This document shows, piece by piece, positions 37,082-44,655 of a DNA stretch of 64,000 bases (position 1 is the stretch's first letter; every line of letters starts with the position of its first letter). The DNA is from Clostridiales bacterium (GTDB lineage: Bacteria; Bacillota; Clostridia; Oscillospirales; Oscillospiraceae): contig JAJUJI010000007.1 in the NCBI GenBank assembly GCA_029265405.1, positions 1-64,000 on the forward strand, read 5' to 3'. Both the position numbers and the translations under genes were made by a program. Under the pieces are notes generated by a model. That model worked only from the letters and a program-made list of their open reading frames with translations. It was not told the origin of the DNA and ran no database searches.

Positions 37082-38915
37082 TTTCATCCTCTCCTTCCTT
37101 GTAGTATTTACTCTGAACATCAAACAACTCGGCATATTTGCCGCCTGCTTTAAAGAGTTCTTCGTGCGTTCCTTCTTCAACTATACCGCCGTCTGCAATC
37201 ATAATGATTCTGTCGCAGAAGCGGGTGGAGGCAAGACGGTGGGAAATGTAGATAGAGGATTTACCGCTTGTCATTTCATTGTACTTCTGATACATTTCAG
37301 ATTCAGCGATAGGATCAAGCGCCGCCGTCGGTTCGTCAAGTACAATAAACGGAGCATTCTTATAAAGCGCACGGGCAAGCATAAGCCGCTGTGTTTCGCC
37401 ACCTGAAAGAAGTATGGCATCCTCATAAATTTCTCGGTTCAGATATGTTTCATATCCATCTTTCAAAGACTCGACTTTATTGCGGAGTCCAGCTTTGTCA
37501 ACACATTCCTTAACACGATCCATATCGAAGCCAACGCTGTCCTGTGCTATGTTGGTTGCAATCGTGCCGGCAAGGAGCGAGAACTCCTGGAACACCGCCG
37601 AGAACATCTTGTAATAATCTCTGCGATTAAACTCTCTAATATCCTTTCCGTCAAGGAGAACACGCCCCTCGGTAGGATCTAGGAAACCGCAGATCAGCTT
37701 GATAAGCGTAGTCTTACCTGCGCCGTTCAAGCCAACCACCGCTAACTTTTCGCCGGGATGGAGCGTGAGATCAATACCAGTAAGTGTATCTTTATCTGCT
37801 CCGGGATAACGATAGGATACGTTTTCAAGTCTGATTTCGTAAAGTCTGTCTGCTTCTGCTTCAATAGGTTCGCCGTCCTCAAATATGAAAGGTTCGGGAT
37901 ATTCAATAAATTCACGAACAGAGGAAATATCCAGGGATTGCGTATGGAGCGTATTAAAGCCGCCAAGAATACCCGATACCCAAGCAGTAAATCCACCTAC
38001 TGCGCTGAAGAACAGCAGGAACTCCGAAACACTAAGTCCGTTGTTAATGATAAGATCTATTAGATAAGCGTATACAATCGCATTGCGGAGAAATGTAAGC
38101 ACGAGATCAACGATTCTCGCCCAGATGTAAATGCCCTGCGCCTTACTCTGAAACGCCGTGTATGCCGTCATACTTTTTTCATAGAGTTCGTTGATCCAAG
38201 AACGCAAACCGAAAATGCGAATATCCTTAGCAAGCGTCAAATCGCTTGAACGACGGTCAAGGTAATATATCTGTTTTGTGTGTTCGGATTCTTCCGCACG
38301 GTGACGATATCCCCAGTCGTTCAAGTGATTGCTGACGAAATAGGAGATAACCGTTGTGACAAGAATTGCCACCAGCAGAAGCGGCTGAATGGATGACATC
38401 AGAATGACGTAAAACACAAATCCGATGATGTTAGTCGTCAAATCTGTCAGCGTAGTCCATATAGCTTCTGTTGCCGCTAGGTTCGATTTGGTTGTTTCCT
38501 GCGCCTTGATTTTCAGTTCATTGAATTTTTCGTCATAAATGTTGGGATAAGAAGTTGTTGCGGCTTTTTTGTTAAGCTGTGCAATGATTTCGCAACGGAT
38601 GCTGATTCTTCCGTATAATGTGTTCGTATTCACATACGAGGATGCCGCCGAAACGACCATCAAAGCAATAACGAATACCACTATCGTCAATATCAACTCC
38701 GTAACCGACGCCTTTCTTTCCACCACGGAGAGTATCGTGGGGGAAACATATAGATTAATAAGGTTTAGGGCAACGGCTGTTAGAGCCGAAAGCAAGCTGA
38801 GCACAATAACCTTTTTCTCTCCCGAAGTCCAAGCGAGTTTTATCATGTACCATGAGTTCTGACCCATGTTGTATTTTGACTTGGGAGATTTTCCTTTTTT
38901 TGTTTTTTCCTTCAT
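37068..38915 (-). CDS. ABC exporter half-transporter (membrane + ATPase), first of pair
   Basis: This encodes 615 residues (ATG 38915; GTG 38918 possible). It has the same layout as its neighbour: six membrane helices in residues ~30-330, then Walker A VVGLNGAGKTTLIK, signature LLSGGETQRLMLARAL, Walker B FIVLDEPTAALDP and H-loop ISHRLAS. Both ATPase sites look intact. It follows a LytTR/GHKL two-component pair, so expression is probably controlled by an extracellular signal. Confidence 0.88.
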   Translation of the reverse strand: MKEKTKKGKSPKSKYNMGQNSWYMIKLAWTSGEKKVIVLSLLSALTAVALNLINLYVSPTILSVVERKASVTELILTIVVFVIALMVVSAASSYVNTNTLYGRISIRCEIIAQLNKKAATTSYPNIYDEKFNELKIKAQETTKSNLAATEAIWTTLTDLTTNIIGFVFYVILMSSIQPLLLVAILVTTVISYFVSNHLNDWGYRHRAEESEHTKQIYYLDRRSSDLTLAKDIRIFGLRSWINELYEKSMTAYTAFQSKAQGIYIWARIVDLVLTFLRNAIVYAYLIDLIINNGLSVSEFLLFFSAVGGFTAWVSGILGGFNTLHTQSLDISSVREFIEYPEPFIFEDGEPIEAEADRLYEIRLENVSYRYPGADKDTLTGIDLTLHPGEKLAVVGLNGAGKTTLIKLICGFLDPTEGRVLLDGKDIREFNRRDYYKMFSAVFQEFSLLAGTIATNIAQDSVGFDMDRVKECVDKAGLRNKVESLKDGYETYLNREIYEDAILLSGGETQRLMLARALYKNAPFIVLDEPTAALDPIAESEMYQKYNEMTSGKSSIYISHRLASTRFCDRIIMIADGGIVEEGTHEELFKAGGKYAELFDVQSKYYKEGEDENEDN

Positions 38916-39017
38916 CACGAAAAATCACCGTTCTTTCTGTGCATAGGATAACACAAAAATTCGCCCCGGATGATTTCGGTGACGAATCGTCATTTCTGGG
39001 TGATGAATTGCAAATAA

Positions 39018-39680
39018 TCACACCTGCGGAAGCAGAACTTCGGTTGTAAACGCTCCGTCCTCACTATTGCGGCTGATAAATCCATCCAGCCGTTCCACAA
39101 TCGCATCTATGCGAACAAGACCGAATCCATGCCCTTCGCCTTTGGTGCTACGGAACAGCTTACCCTCCTTTTTCATTTTCTTGCCTGCTGTAAAGTTGGT
39201 AAAGGAAATGTAGAGCTGGGTATTTTTCATATCCATATATACACGGATCACACGCTGATTCTCCGGCAACTTTACGCTTGCTTCAATGGCGTTGTCAAAG
39301 AGGTTGCCAATGATGCAGCACAGATCAATCTCCGAGGATCTCAGTTTTACGGGGATATGTGCGTCTGCCACGACCTCAATCCCTTTTGCTTTTGCAAGCG
39401 AAATTTTGGAATTGAGGATAGCATCGGTCATGGGATTGCCAGTCTTGATAACTGTGTCAACGGTAGTCAGATCTTCATCGAGCAGGTCAAGATAATTCTT
39501 AATTGCATCAAGGTCCCCTTTGGCTGCGTAGGCTTTCATCGTCTGAATGTGGTTGCGGTAGTCGTGCCGCCAACCACGAATTTGACGGTACATATTATCA
39601 ACTTCACGGTAATGCGTTTCGATCAGCTCGTGCTGATAGGAAGCGATTTGCTTTTCTATTCTCTTTGAAAACAATCCCAT
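39018..39680 (-). CDS. AgrC-like GHKL sensor kinase lacking a membrane domain
   Basis: This encodes 220 residues. It begins with a coiled helix (KRIEKQIASYQHELIETHYR), then the phospho-acceptor region RQIRGWRHDYRNHIQTMKAY. The ATP-binding part carries the N-box IIGNLFDNAIEAS and G-box GHGFGLVRIDAI. Typical AgrC/ComD kinases carry five to seven membrane helices in front of this; here there are none and no in-frame extension, so it is cytosolic or truncated. It lies six bases after the LytTR regulator, whose AGGT stop region supplies the ribosome-binding site. Confidence 0.85.
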   Translation of the reverse strand: MGLFSKRIEKQIASYQHELIETHYREVDNMYRQIRGWRHDYRNHIQTMKAYAAKGDLDAIKNYLDLLDEDLTTVDTVIKTGNPMTDAILNSKISLAKAKGIEVVADAHIPVKLRSSEIDLCCIIGNLFDNAIEASVKLPENQRVIRVYMDMKNTQLYISFTNFTAGKKMKKEGKLFRSTKGEGHGFGLVRIDAIVERLDGFISRNSEDGAFTTEVLLPQV

Positions 39681-39685
39681 ACGCT

Positions 39686-40384
39686 TTACCTCATGTTAAT
39701 AATTGCTCGGTTAATACCGTTATACGCTCCCCGTGGGAGAGGAAGGGCGGTTCCGTCGCTCAGTTTGATTTCCGTCTTGGTTACACGGCTGATCTGCGTT
39801 AGGTTGATGATCGTGGAACGACCCAGACGATAGAAGCGCTCGTCAAGCTGTTTTTCAAGCTCACCCAAAGTCATTTTTACCGTAACGTCAGACAGAGCGT
39901 GAATAGTAACATAGTTGCCGAACACATCTGCATACCGAATTTGATAAATCGGCACACGCACCATTTCGCCGCTGATCTCAAAGTTCAAGACCTTTTCGTT
40001 CTTGGAAAGTTTCTCTGCGGCACGGTCAAGCACCGAGCAGAGCTTTTCTTCTTTTACGGGTTTCATCAGATAGTGGATAGCTGCCACTTCGTAGCCCTCT
40101 GAAATGTAATCAGAGTAGCCCGTGATGAAAACGATCTGAACCGTATCGTTGTTCTTACGGAGCTGCTTGGCCATCGTCACGCCGTCCATAGCTCCCATTT
40201 CAATGTCCAGGAGCAGAATATCATAGTCGCTTTCTTCTGTATAGCGGAACAGGAAGTTCTCTGCAGAAGAAAAGGTATCAGTATGTACCACATGACCGGC
40301 AGAAGCCGCCCAGCGATCTACCATATTCAAAACATATTGTCTGTCTGCATCGGAATCGTCGCAGATTGCAATTTTAAATTTCAT
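39686..40384 (-). CDS. LytTR-family response regulator (AgrA type)
   Basis: This encodes 232 residues. The receiver domain has IAICDDSDADRQYV and the phospho-acceptor in ILLLDIEMGAMDGVTM (about residue 58). The LytTR DNA-binding domain is in the C-terminal half: RYADVFGNYVTIHAL, LGELEKQLDERFYRLGRSTI and LSDGTALPLPRG. It is the first complete gene of the regulator-kinase-ABC-ABC set and presumably controls its own operon. An AAGGACGGTGAG leader precedes the ATG. Confidence 0.9.
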   Translation of the reverse strand: MKFKIAICDDSDADRQYVLNMVDRWAASAGHVVHTDTFSSAENFLFRYTEESDYDILLLDIEMGAMDGVTMAKQLRKNNDTVQIVFITGYSDYISEGYEVAAIHYLMKPVKEEKLCSVLDRAAEKLSKNEKVLNFEISGEMVRVPIYQIRYADVFGNYVTIHALSDVTVKMTLGELEKQLDERFYRLGRSTIINLTQISRVTKTEIKLSDGTALPLPRGAYNGINRAIINMR

Positions 40385-40403
40385 GTTCTCACCGTCCTTA
40401 TTA

Positions 40404-40499
40404 TTTACTTTTTCAAATCCAGAACATACCGAGAACCTTTCTCGGCCTTTTCGTAGATCTGAAAGCCTAAGCTCTCAAAGCGCTTTAAGAAACACAAAG
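40404..40499 (-). pseudogene. 3' end of an unidentified gene, cut at the block boundary
   Basis: Minus-strand frame ending at TAA 40404-40406 reads CFLKRFESLGFQIYEKAEKG followed by SRYVLDLKK. The composition and codon use match the AT-rich block. In frame it is cut off at 40500-40502 by a stop, where plus-strand glgD sequence begins. It reads like the real C-terminus of a longer protein that once preceded the regulator. The parent family was not identified. Confidence 0.5.
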
Positions 40500-40506
40500 A
40501 TACAGG

Positions 40507-40790
40507 ATGCGCCTCCCGCAAAGTATTTTCCTGAATCTGAGGCGAAAAATACACTAATATCTTCCGGCTGCATCGTCAGGGGAAGGATAGAGAACAGCAT
40601 AATATTCCGCGGAGTCACCGCAGAAGCGGGGGCGGAGGTCAAAAACTGCGTCATCATGCAGAATACCGTCGTCGGAAGAGGCGCGGCGCTGGAAAACGTG
40701 ATTTGCGACAAGTACGCTGTCATAAGGGAAGGCGTAAGGCTTGCGGGCGGCGGCGAGCCTATCCTCGTGGGAAAGGGCCAGGATGTTTGA
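40507..40790 (+). pseudogene. glgD: GlgD C-terminal fragment (glucose-1-phosphate adenylyltransferase-like subunit)
   Basis: From 40507 the frame reads DAPPAKYFPESEAKNTLISS, then CIVRGRIENSIIFRGVTAEA and CVIMQNTVVGRGAALENVIC. This is the left-handed beta-helix and end of Firmicute GlgD. The catalytic N-terminal ~280 residues, and the glgC that normally precedes, are absent; upstream is the AT-rich block. What remains (94 codons) could not form an enzyme. GlgA follows 44 bases later. Confidence 0.85.
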
Positions 40791-40834
40791 GGCGCTTTGC
40801 AAAGCAGCCCCGCGCTGATTGCAGGAGGGATAAA

Positions 40835-42270
40835 ATGGGAAAGCTGTCTGTGCTGTTCGCCGCATTTGAAGCCGAGCCGTTTGCCAAAACCGGCGGGCTG
40901 GGCGACGTGTGCGGCAGCCTGCCGCGCGCGCTCAACGGCGGGGATCTTGAGGTGCGTCATCATGCCGAAGTTTCAAACCTTGCCCGAGGCTTTCAAAAGC
41001 CGGCTGGACCGCGTCGCCAGCTTCGATGTGCGCCTGGCCTGGCGCAGCCTATACTGCGGAATAGAGACCCTGACATACGGGGGCGTGGTTTTCCGCTTCG
41101 TAGACAACGAGTATTATTTCAAGCGTGAAGCCCTGTACGGCTATGGGGACGACGGGGAGCGCACGGCCTTTTTCTCCAAGGCCGCGCTGGAGGCGCTGAG
41201 GCATATCGGCTGGGTACCGGACATCATCCACTGCCACGACTGGCACGCGGCCCTTATTCCGGTGCTTTTGAAGGGCCAATTCATGGGAGAGGAGCCGTAC
41301 CGCGGAATAAAGACCGTTTTTACCATACACAACCCGCAGTATCAGGGCATATACCCGCCCGGCGTACTCGGGGATCTTTTGGGACTGGACTGGAGCTCCG
41401 AGGCGGCGGGCGCGCTGCGGCAGTTCGACACGGTAAACTATCTGCGCGGAGCCCTCGCCTGCAGCGGCAGAATAAGCCCCGTAAGCCCGACTTATACCGA
41501 GGAGATACTGACATAGCGATACGGCGAGAGGCAGCAGGACATACTGTCGCGCCGGCGCGGCCAACTTTTCGGCATCCTCAACGGAATAGATGCGGAAAAG
41601 TACGATCCGTCCGCCGATGCGGCGCTTTACAAAAACTACGATAAAGCCTCGCCGGAGCTGAAGGCGGAGAACAAAACGCACCTCCGGCGCGAGCTCGGCC
41701 TGGCGGAGGAGCCCCGCTTGCCCCTAGACGCAGCAGTCAGCCGCATGACGGAGCAGAAGGGGCTGGAGCTAATCACGGGCGCCATGGAGGAGCTGATGAG
41801 CGGCGAGAATGGCGTTCAGCTCGCGGTAATCGGAGCGGGTGAGCGCGCCTATGAGGACGCATTCCGGTATTTTGCCGGCAGATATCCGGGCAGGCTTGCT
41901 TACCTGCCGGTGTTCGACGACAAAACGGGCCCGAAGGCTCTATGCCGGGGCGGAAATGGCGCTTGTCCCCTCGAAATTCGAGCCCTGCGGGCTGACGCAG
42001 ATGATAGCGATGCGCTACGGCACGGCGCCTGTGGTGCGCGAGACGGGAGGGCTGCGCGACAGCGTTGTCCCGTACAACAAATACACGTGAGAGGGCACCG
42101 GCTTCGGCTTTAAAAATTACAGCGCTTCGGAGCTGCTGGAAGCCGTGCGCTCGGCGGCCTCCCTGTTCAACACCGACCGGGGGGCCTGGACCGGGCTTGC
42201 AAAACGCTGCATGGAGCAGGATTTTTCGCGTGCGGCCTCGGCCGGGAGATACAGGGCGCTGTACGGCTAA
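40835..42270 (+). pseudogene. glgA: Glycogen synthase, multiply disrupted
   Basis: The start is intact (GGAGGG then ATG 40835) and reads LFAAFEAEPFAKTGGLGDVC, the ADP-glucose binding start. Four lesions follow. A frameshift near 40955 comes before MPKFQ. An in-frame TAG lies at 41514-41516 after PTYTEEILT. A frameshift near 41930 precedes [20 protein letters not shown], the conserved E-x7-E-like region. A TGA at 42088-42090 sits within VPYNKYT/EGTGFGF. The rest ends normally at TAA 42268-42270. All segments align in order, so it was once a full GlgA (about 475 residues). Confidence 0.88.
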
Positions 42271-42289
42271 ATGCGTTGACCGGGTCCGG

Positions 42290-42880
42290 CTACTTTCGCC
42301 CGGAGCTCTTTCCGGAGAACCTGAAGCCTACGAAAGCGCCGCAGGCGCCGCCTATTGCATGGGCGAGCTGGGAAATATTGTCGTTGGAGAAAAGCCCGTC
42401 GATTATTTCCTTGCCGAGATAAAAAACGAGGACAAAAATCAGCGTCAGGGGGATGCGTCCGCTTTTCATGCCGGCGAAGGAGGACATGACTATAAGCATA
42501 AACACTATGCCGCTGGCCCCGAGTATGGCGGCGCCCGGGAAAAATATCCATTGAGCCGCTCCGGAAATGAACGCCGTGGCGGCCGCAGCCGCAAGCAGCC
42601 TGCGGCTTCCGTATTTTTCCTCCAAGGGAGGGCCTATGACCAGAAGCAGCAGCATGTTGTTTATATAGTGCCCGTAATTTGCGTGCCCCAGGACGTGCAG
42701 AAAAAAGCGCGGATAAGTAAGAGGGTCGGCCGGGGAGGAACGGTAGACGGAAAACAGCAGGGCGTTTGCGCGTCCGCCGGTAAGCTCGGACAAGACCAGG
42801 GCGGCCAGAGAAGCCAGGGCAAAGGATATCATTACGGGAGAGTTGTATTGAAGCCTTTTTTTATTTTCATGGAAGCACAT
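42290..42880 (-). CDS. Rhomboid-family intramembrane serine protease
   Basis: This encodes about 196 residues in six membrane segments. Family features are HVLGHANYGHYINNMLLLLV near residue 65, the nucleophile in ILGASGIVFMLIV (GxSG, about residue 125) and the catalytic His in ISQLAHAIGGACGAF (about 175). The open frame begins at ATG 42880, but the AAAGGA site abuts that codon. The well-spaced ATG at 42870 is in a different frame and would need loss of one A in the A7 run (42856-42862) to give MKIKKRLQYNSPV. See findings. Confidence 0.85.
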   Translation of the reverse strand: MCFHENKKRLQYNSPVMISFALASLAALVLSELTGGRANALLFSVYRSSPADPLTYPRFFLHVLGHANYGHYINNMLLLLVIGPPLEEKYGSRRLLAAAAATAFISGAAQWIFFPGAAILGASGIVFMLIVMSSFAGMKSGRIPLTLIFVLVFYLGKEIIDGLFSNDNISQLAHAIGGACGAFVGFRFSGKSSGRK

Positions 42881-42891
42881 CCTTTATTTAT

Positions 42892-42919
42892 ATTATACGC
42901 TTATCAATTATTGGCGCAA
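42892..42919 (-). promoter_or_regulatory. Promoter of the rhomboid gene
   Basis: On the minus strand TTGCGC (42919-42914) and TATAAT (42897-42892) are 16 bases apart, just upstream of the start. Confidence 0.65.
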
Positions 42920-42952
42920 GAGTCTGGTGCGTTGGTTAATTAAAATACAAGG

Positions 42953-42975
42953 GGCTATAAATTTAATTTATAGCC
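42953..42975. promoter_or_regulatory. Perfect 23-bp palindrome, candidate operator
   Basis: GGCTATAAATT, one central T, then AATTTATAGCC: two exact 11-base arms. It lies in the divergent region between the rhomboid promoter and the sugar-ABC promoter, 85 bases upstream of the latter's -35. The arms leave no loop, so a DNA-binding dimer site is more likely than a terminator. Confidence 0.55.
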
Positions 42976-43059
42976 TCGGCGATATGACCGAAATAAGCAA
43001 TGCATATTAAGCAAGAGTAACAAAAGTAAATATAGATTTATGCAAACCTTCAGGCCCGA

Positions 43060-43088
43060 TTGACAAATATGATTAATATCTTTATAAT
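43060..43088 (+). promoter_or_regulatory. Sugar ABC transporter promoter
   Basis: Consensus TTGACA (43060-43065) and TATAAT (43083-43088) are separated by 17 bases, about 64 bases before the start. A perfect promoter like this suggests strong expression when not repressed. Confidence 0.88.
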
Positions 43089-43151
43089 AGCCCCGTGTCA
43101 GGCGTCATTATCCAAAGAGTAATGGCAGCCCATAAAAGGAGGCAACTGAAA

Positions 43152-44516
43152 ATGAAAAAAGCACTTGCAATCATCCTGATGCTCGCGCTGGTATTCTCCT
43201 TCTCCGCTTGCGACGGAAAGAATACCACGAGCAACGGCGGGGCGTCGGGTGGCGGCAATACGAACCAGACCGATACGTCGGGCGGAACCGGTAATACAGA
43301 CAACACCGGCAATTCTGGATCCGCCGGAACGAGCAAGCCGTACCCCAACTGCAACGAGGACGGCAGCATCAACCTCGACCGCATAGCCCACTACGACCAG
43401 GAATACGACTATACCCAGAACCCCAAGTTTAAAATCGCCTACATAGCGCAGGCCGGCTCGGCCCTGTATCAGCAGTCCGCCGCCGCCTACGAGCACTGGG
43501 CCCCGCTCTTCAACTGCGAGTGGGCGGGCTTCATCTCCGCCAACGGCGATTCCGACATGTTCCTCACCAACCTTCAGAACCTTATTGACCAGGGCGTGAA
43601 GGGCTTCATACTCGACCCGGACAGCACTATTTTCCCGGCCGTTGTCAACCTGCTTTCCCAGTATCCCGACGTGCAGTGGATGGCCCAGATGTCCGCAGCG
43701 CGTGACGGCGAAACCGGCGATGGCGTGGCCGTCGGCGGCAACCTGATACACCCCTATGTCGGCTTCGACAACTACGACGCCGGCAAGCAGGTAACCAAGA
43801 AGCTTATCGAATGGAAGGAAGAAACCTATCCCGACGTTCCCTGGAACGAGATAGGCTTCCTGGCCTTCAACTACTCCGTATCTCCGCAGCTCAACGAGCG
43901 CGTTCTCGGCTCCCAGGACGTTTGGAAGGAAACCACCGGCAGCCTTGACAACTTCTTTGTAGCCGACTGCGTATCCACCGGCATAGACCTCCAGGGCGGC
44001 ATAGACGCTGCCGGCCCCATCATCTCCTCCCACAGCGAATACAAGTACTGGCTTGTCAACGGCCTCATAGACGACTTTGCCCAGGCGGCCGCTTCCATCC
44101 TCGATACTCAGGGACTCACCGAAACCTCCTGCGTCATCGACTTCGGCGGCTCTGCCCTTCAGATGCAGTGGGACGAGGGGCAGCAGGACGCGTACCGCTA
44201 CGCTCTGTTTACCGCCCAGAACCTCTACGCCGAGCCGATTATAGGCGCCGTATACGCCATGCTCAACGGCTGGGCGACGCCCCAGACGCTGTGGCCCAGC
44301 TGGGTCAAGTGGGACGACCACGGCAAGGAAGGCGAAACCTACGCGCAGCTCAGGCTTCCCACCGTCTGGCTCGAGCCCGACACCTACAAGCACTATCTTG
44401 AGTGGACGGATATGTATGCCCACGCCGACGCTTACCCCTACAGCCAGGAGGGCATCTCTCTGGACGATTACAGCCCCTTCGTTGACAAGGTTCCCGACGA
44501 ATACAAGGCCCCGTAA
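43152..44516 (+). CDS. CUT2-type sugar ABC transporter substrate-binding lipoprotein
   Basis: This encodes 454 residues. ATG 43152 follows AAAGGAGG. The lipoprotein signal peptide ends FSFSAC (Cys about residue 22). A Gly/Thr/Asn linker precedes a periplasmic-binding-protein type 1 fold (KFKIAYIAQAGSALYQQSAA, NLIDQGVKGFILDPDSTIFP, GFDNYDAGKQVTKKLIEWKE). It captures a sugar outside the membrane for the ATPase and two permeases that follow. It is larger than ribose-binding proteins, so the ligand may be bulkier. Ligand unknown; hexuronates, pentoses or arabinosides would suit the downstream genes. Confidence 0.88.
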   Translation: MKKALAIILMLALVFSFSACDGKNTTSNGGASGGGNTNQTDTSGGTGNTDNTGNSGSAGTSKPYPNCNEDGSINLDRIAHYDQEYDYTQNPKFKIAYIAQAGSALYQQSAAAYEHWAPLFNCEWAGFISANGDSDMFLTNLQNLIDQGVKGFILDPDSTIFPAVVNLLSQYPDVQWMAQMSAARDGETGDGVAVGGNLIHPYVGFDNYDAGKQVTKKLIEWKEETYPDVPWNEIGFLAFNYSVSPQLNERVLGSQDVWKETTGSLDNFFVADCVSTGIDLQGGIDAAGPIISSHSEYKYWLVNGLIDDFAQAAASILDTQGLTETSCVIDFGGSALQMQWDEGQQDAYRYALFTAQNLYAEPIIGAVYAMLNGWATPQTLWPSWVKWDDHGKEGETYAQLRLPTVWLEPDTYKHYLEWTDMYAHADAYPYSQEGISLDDYSPFVDKVPDEYKAP

Positions 44517-44536
44517 TTCGGCAAGCTGAAGCTATC

Positions 44537-44572
44537 AAAATTGGACGGTGCATCCGCCGTCCAATTTTATTG
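44537..44572 (+). terminator. Partial terminator after the binding-protein gene
   Basis: AAAATTGGACGG (44537-44548) pairs with CCGTCCAATTTT (44557-44568), followed by ATT. Placed between a binding-protein gene and its ATPase gene, it likely lets the former be expressed in excess. Confidence 0.65.
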
Positions 44573-44573
44573 A

Positions 44574-44627
44574 GGGACCGCCGCCTGAAGCCTCAGGCGC
44601 GCCTTGCGGCAATAAGGCGGCGGTCCC
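44574..44627 (+). promoter_or_regulatory. Second intercistronic hairpin
   Basis: GGGACCGCCGCCT (44574-44586) pairs exactly with AGGCGGCGGTCCC (44615-44627); the 28-base loop contains a further short CCTGAAG/GCGC-rich fold. There is no T-run, so it more likely blocks 3' exonucleases or tunes translation of the ATPase gene. Confidence 0.5.
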
Positions 44628-44655
44628 CGACTCTTATATATGGACAGGTGAATGA

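Noticed and set aside
34651-40507. tRNA-Arg as the attachment site of the AT-rich block with a duplicated tRNA 3' end at the right junction
   Set aside because: No copy of GGTTCGAATCCCGTCCGGCG was seen near 40490-40510, and no integrase gene is present.
43098-44423. Long minus-strand open frame (~440 codons) opposite the sugar-binding protein gene
   Set aside because: The plus strand has promoter, ribosome-binding site, lipobox and conserved domain; the mirror frame has none.
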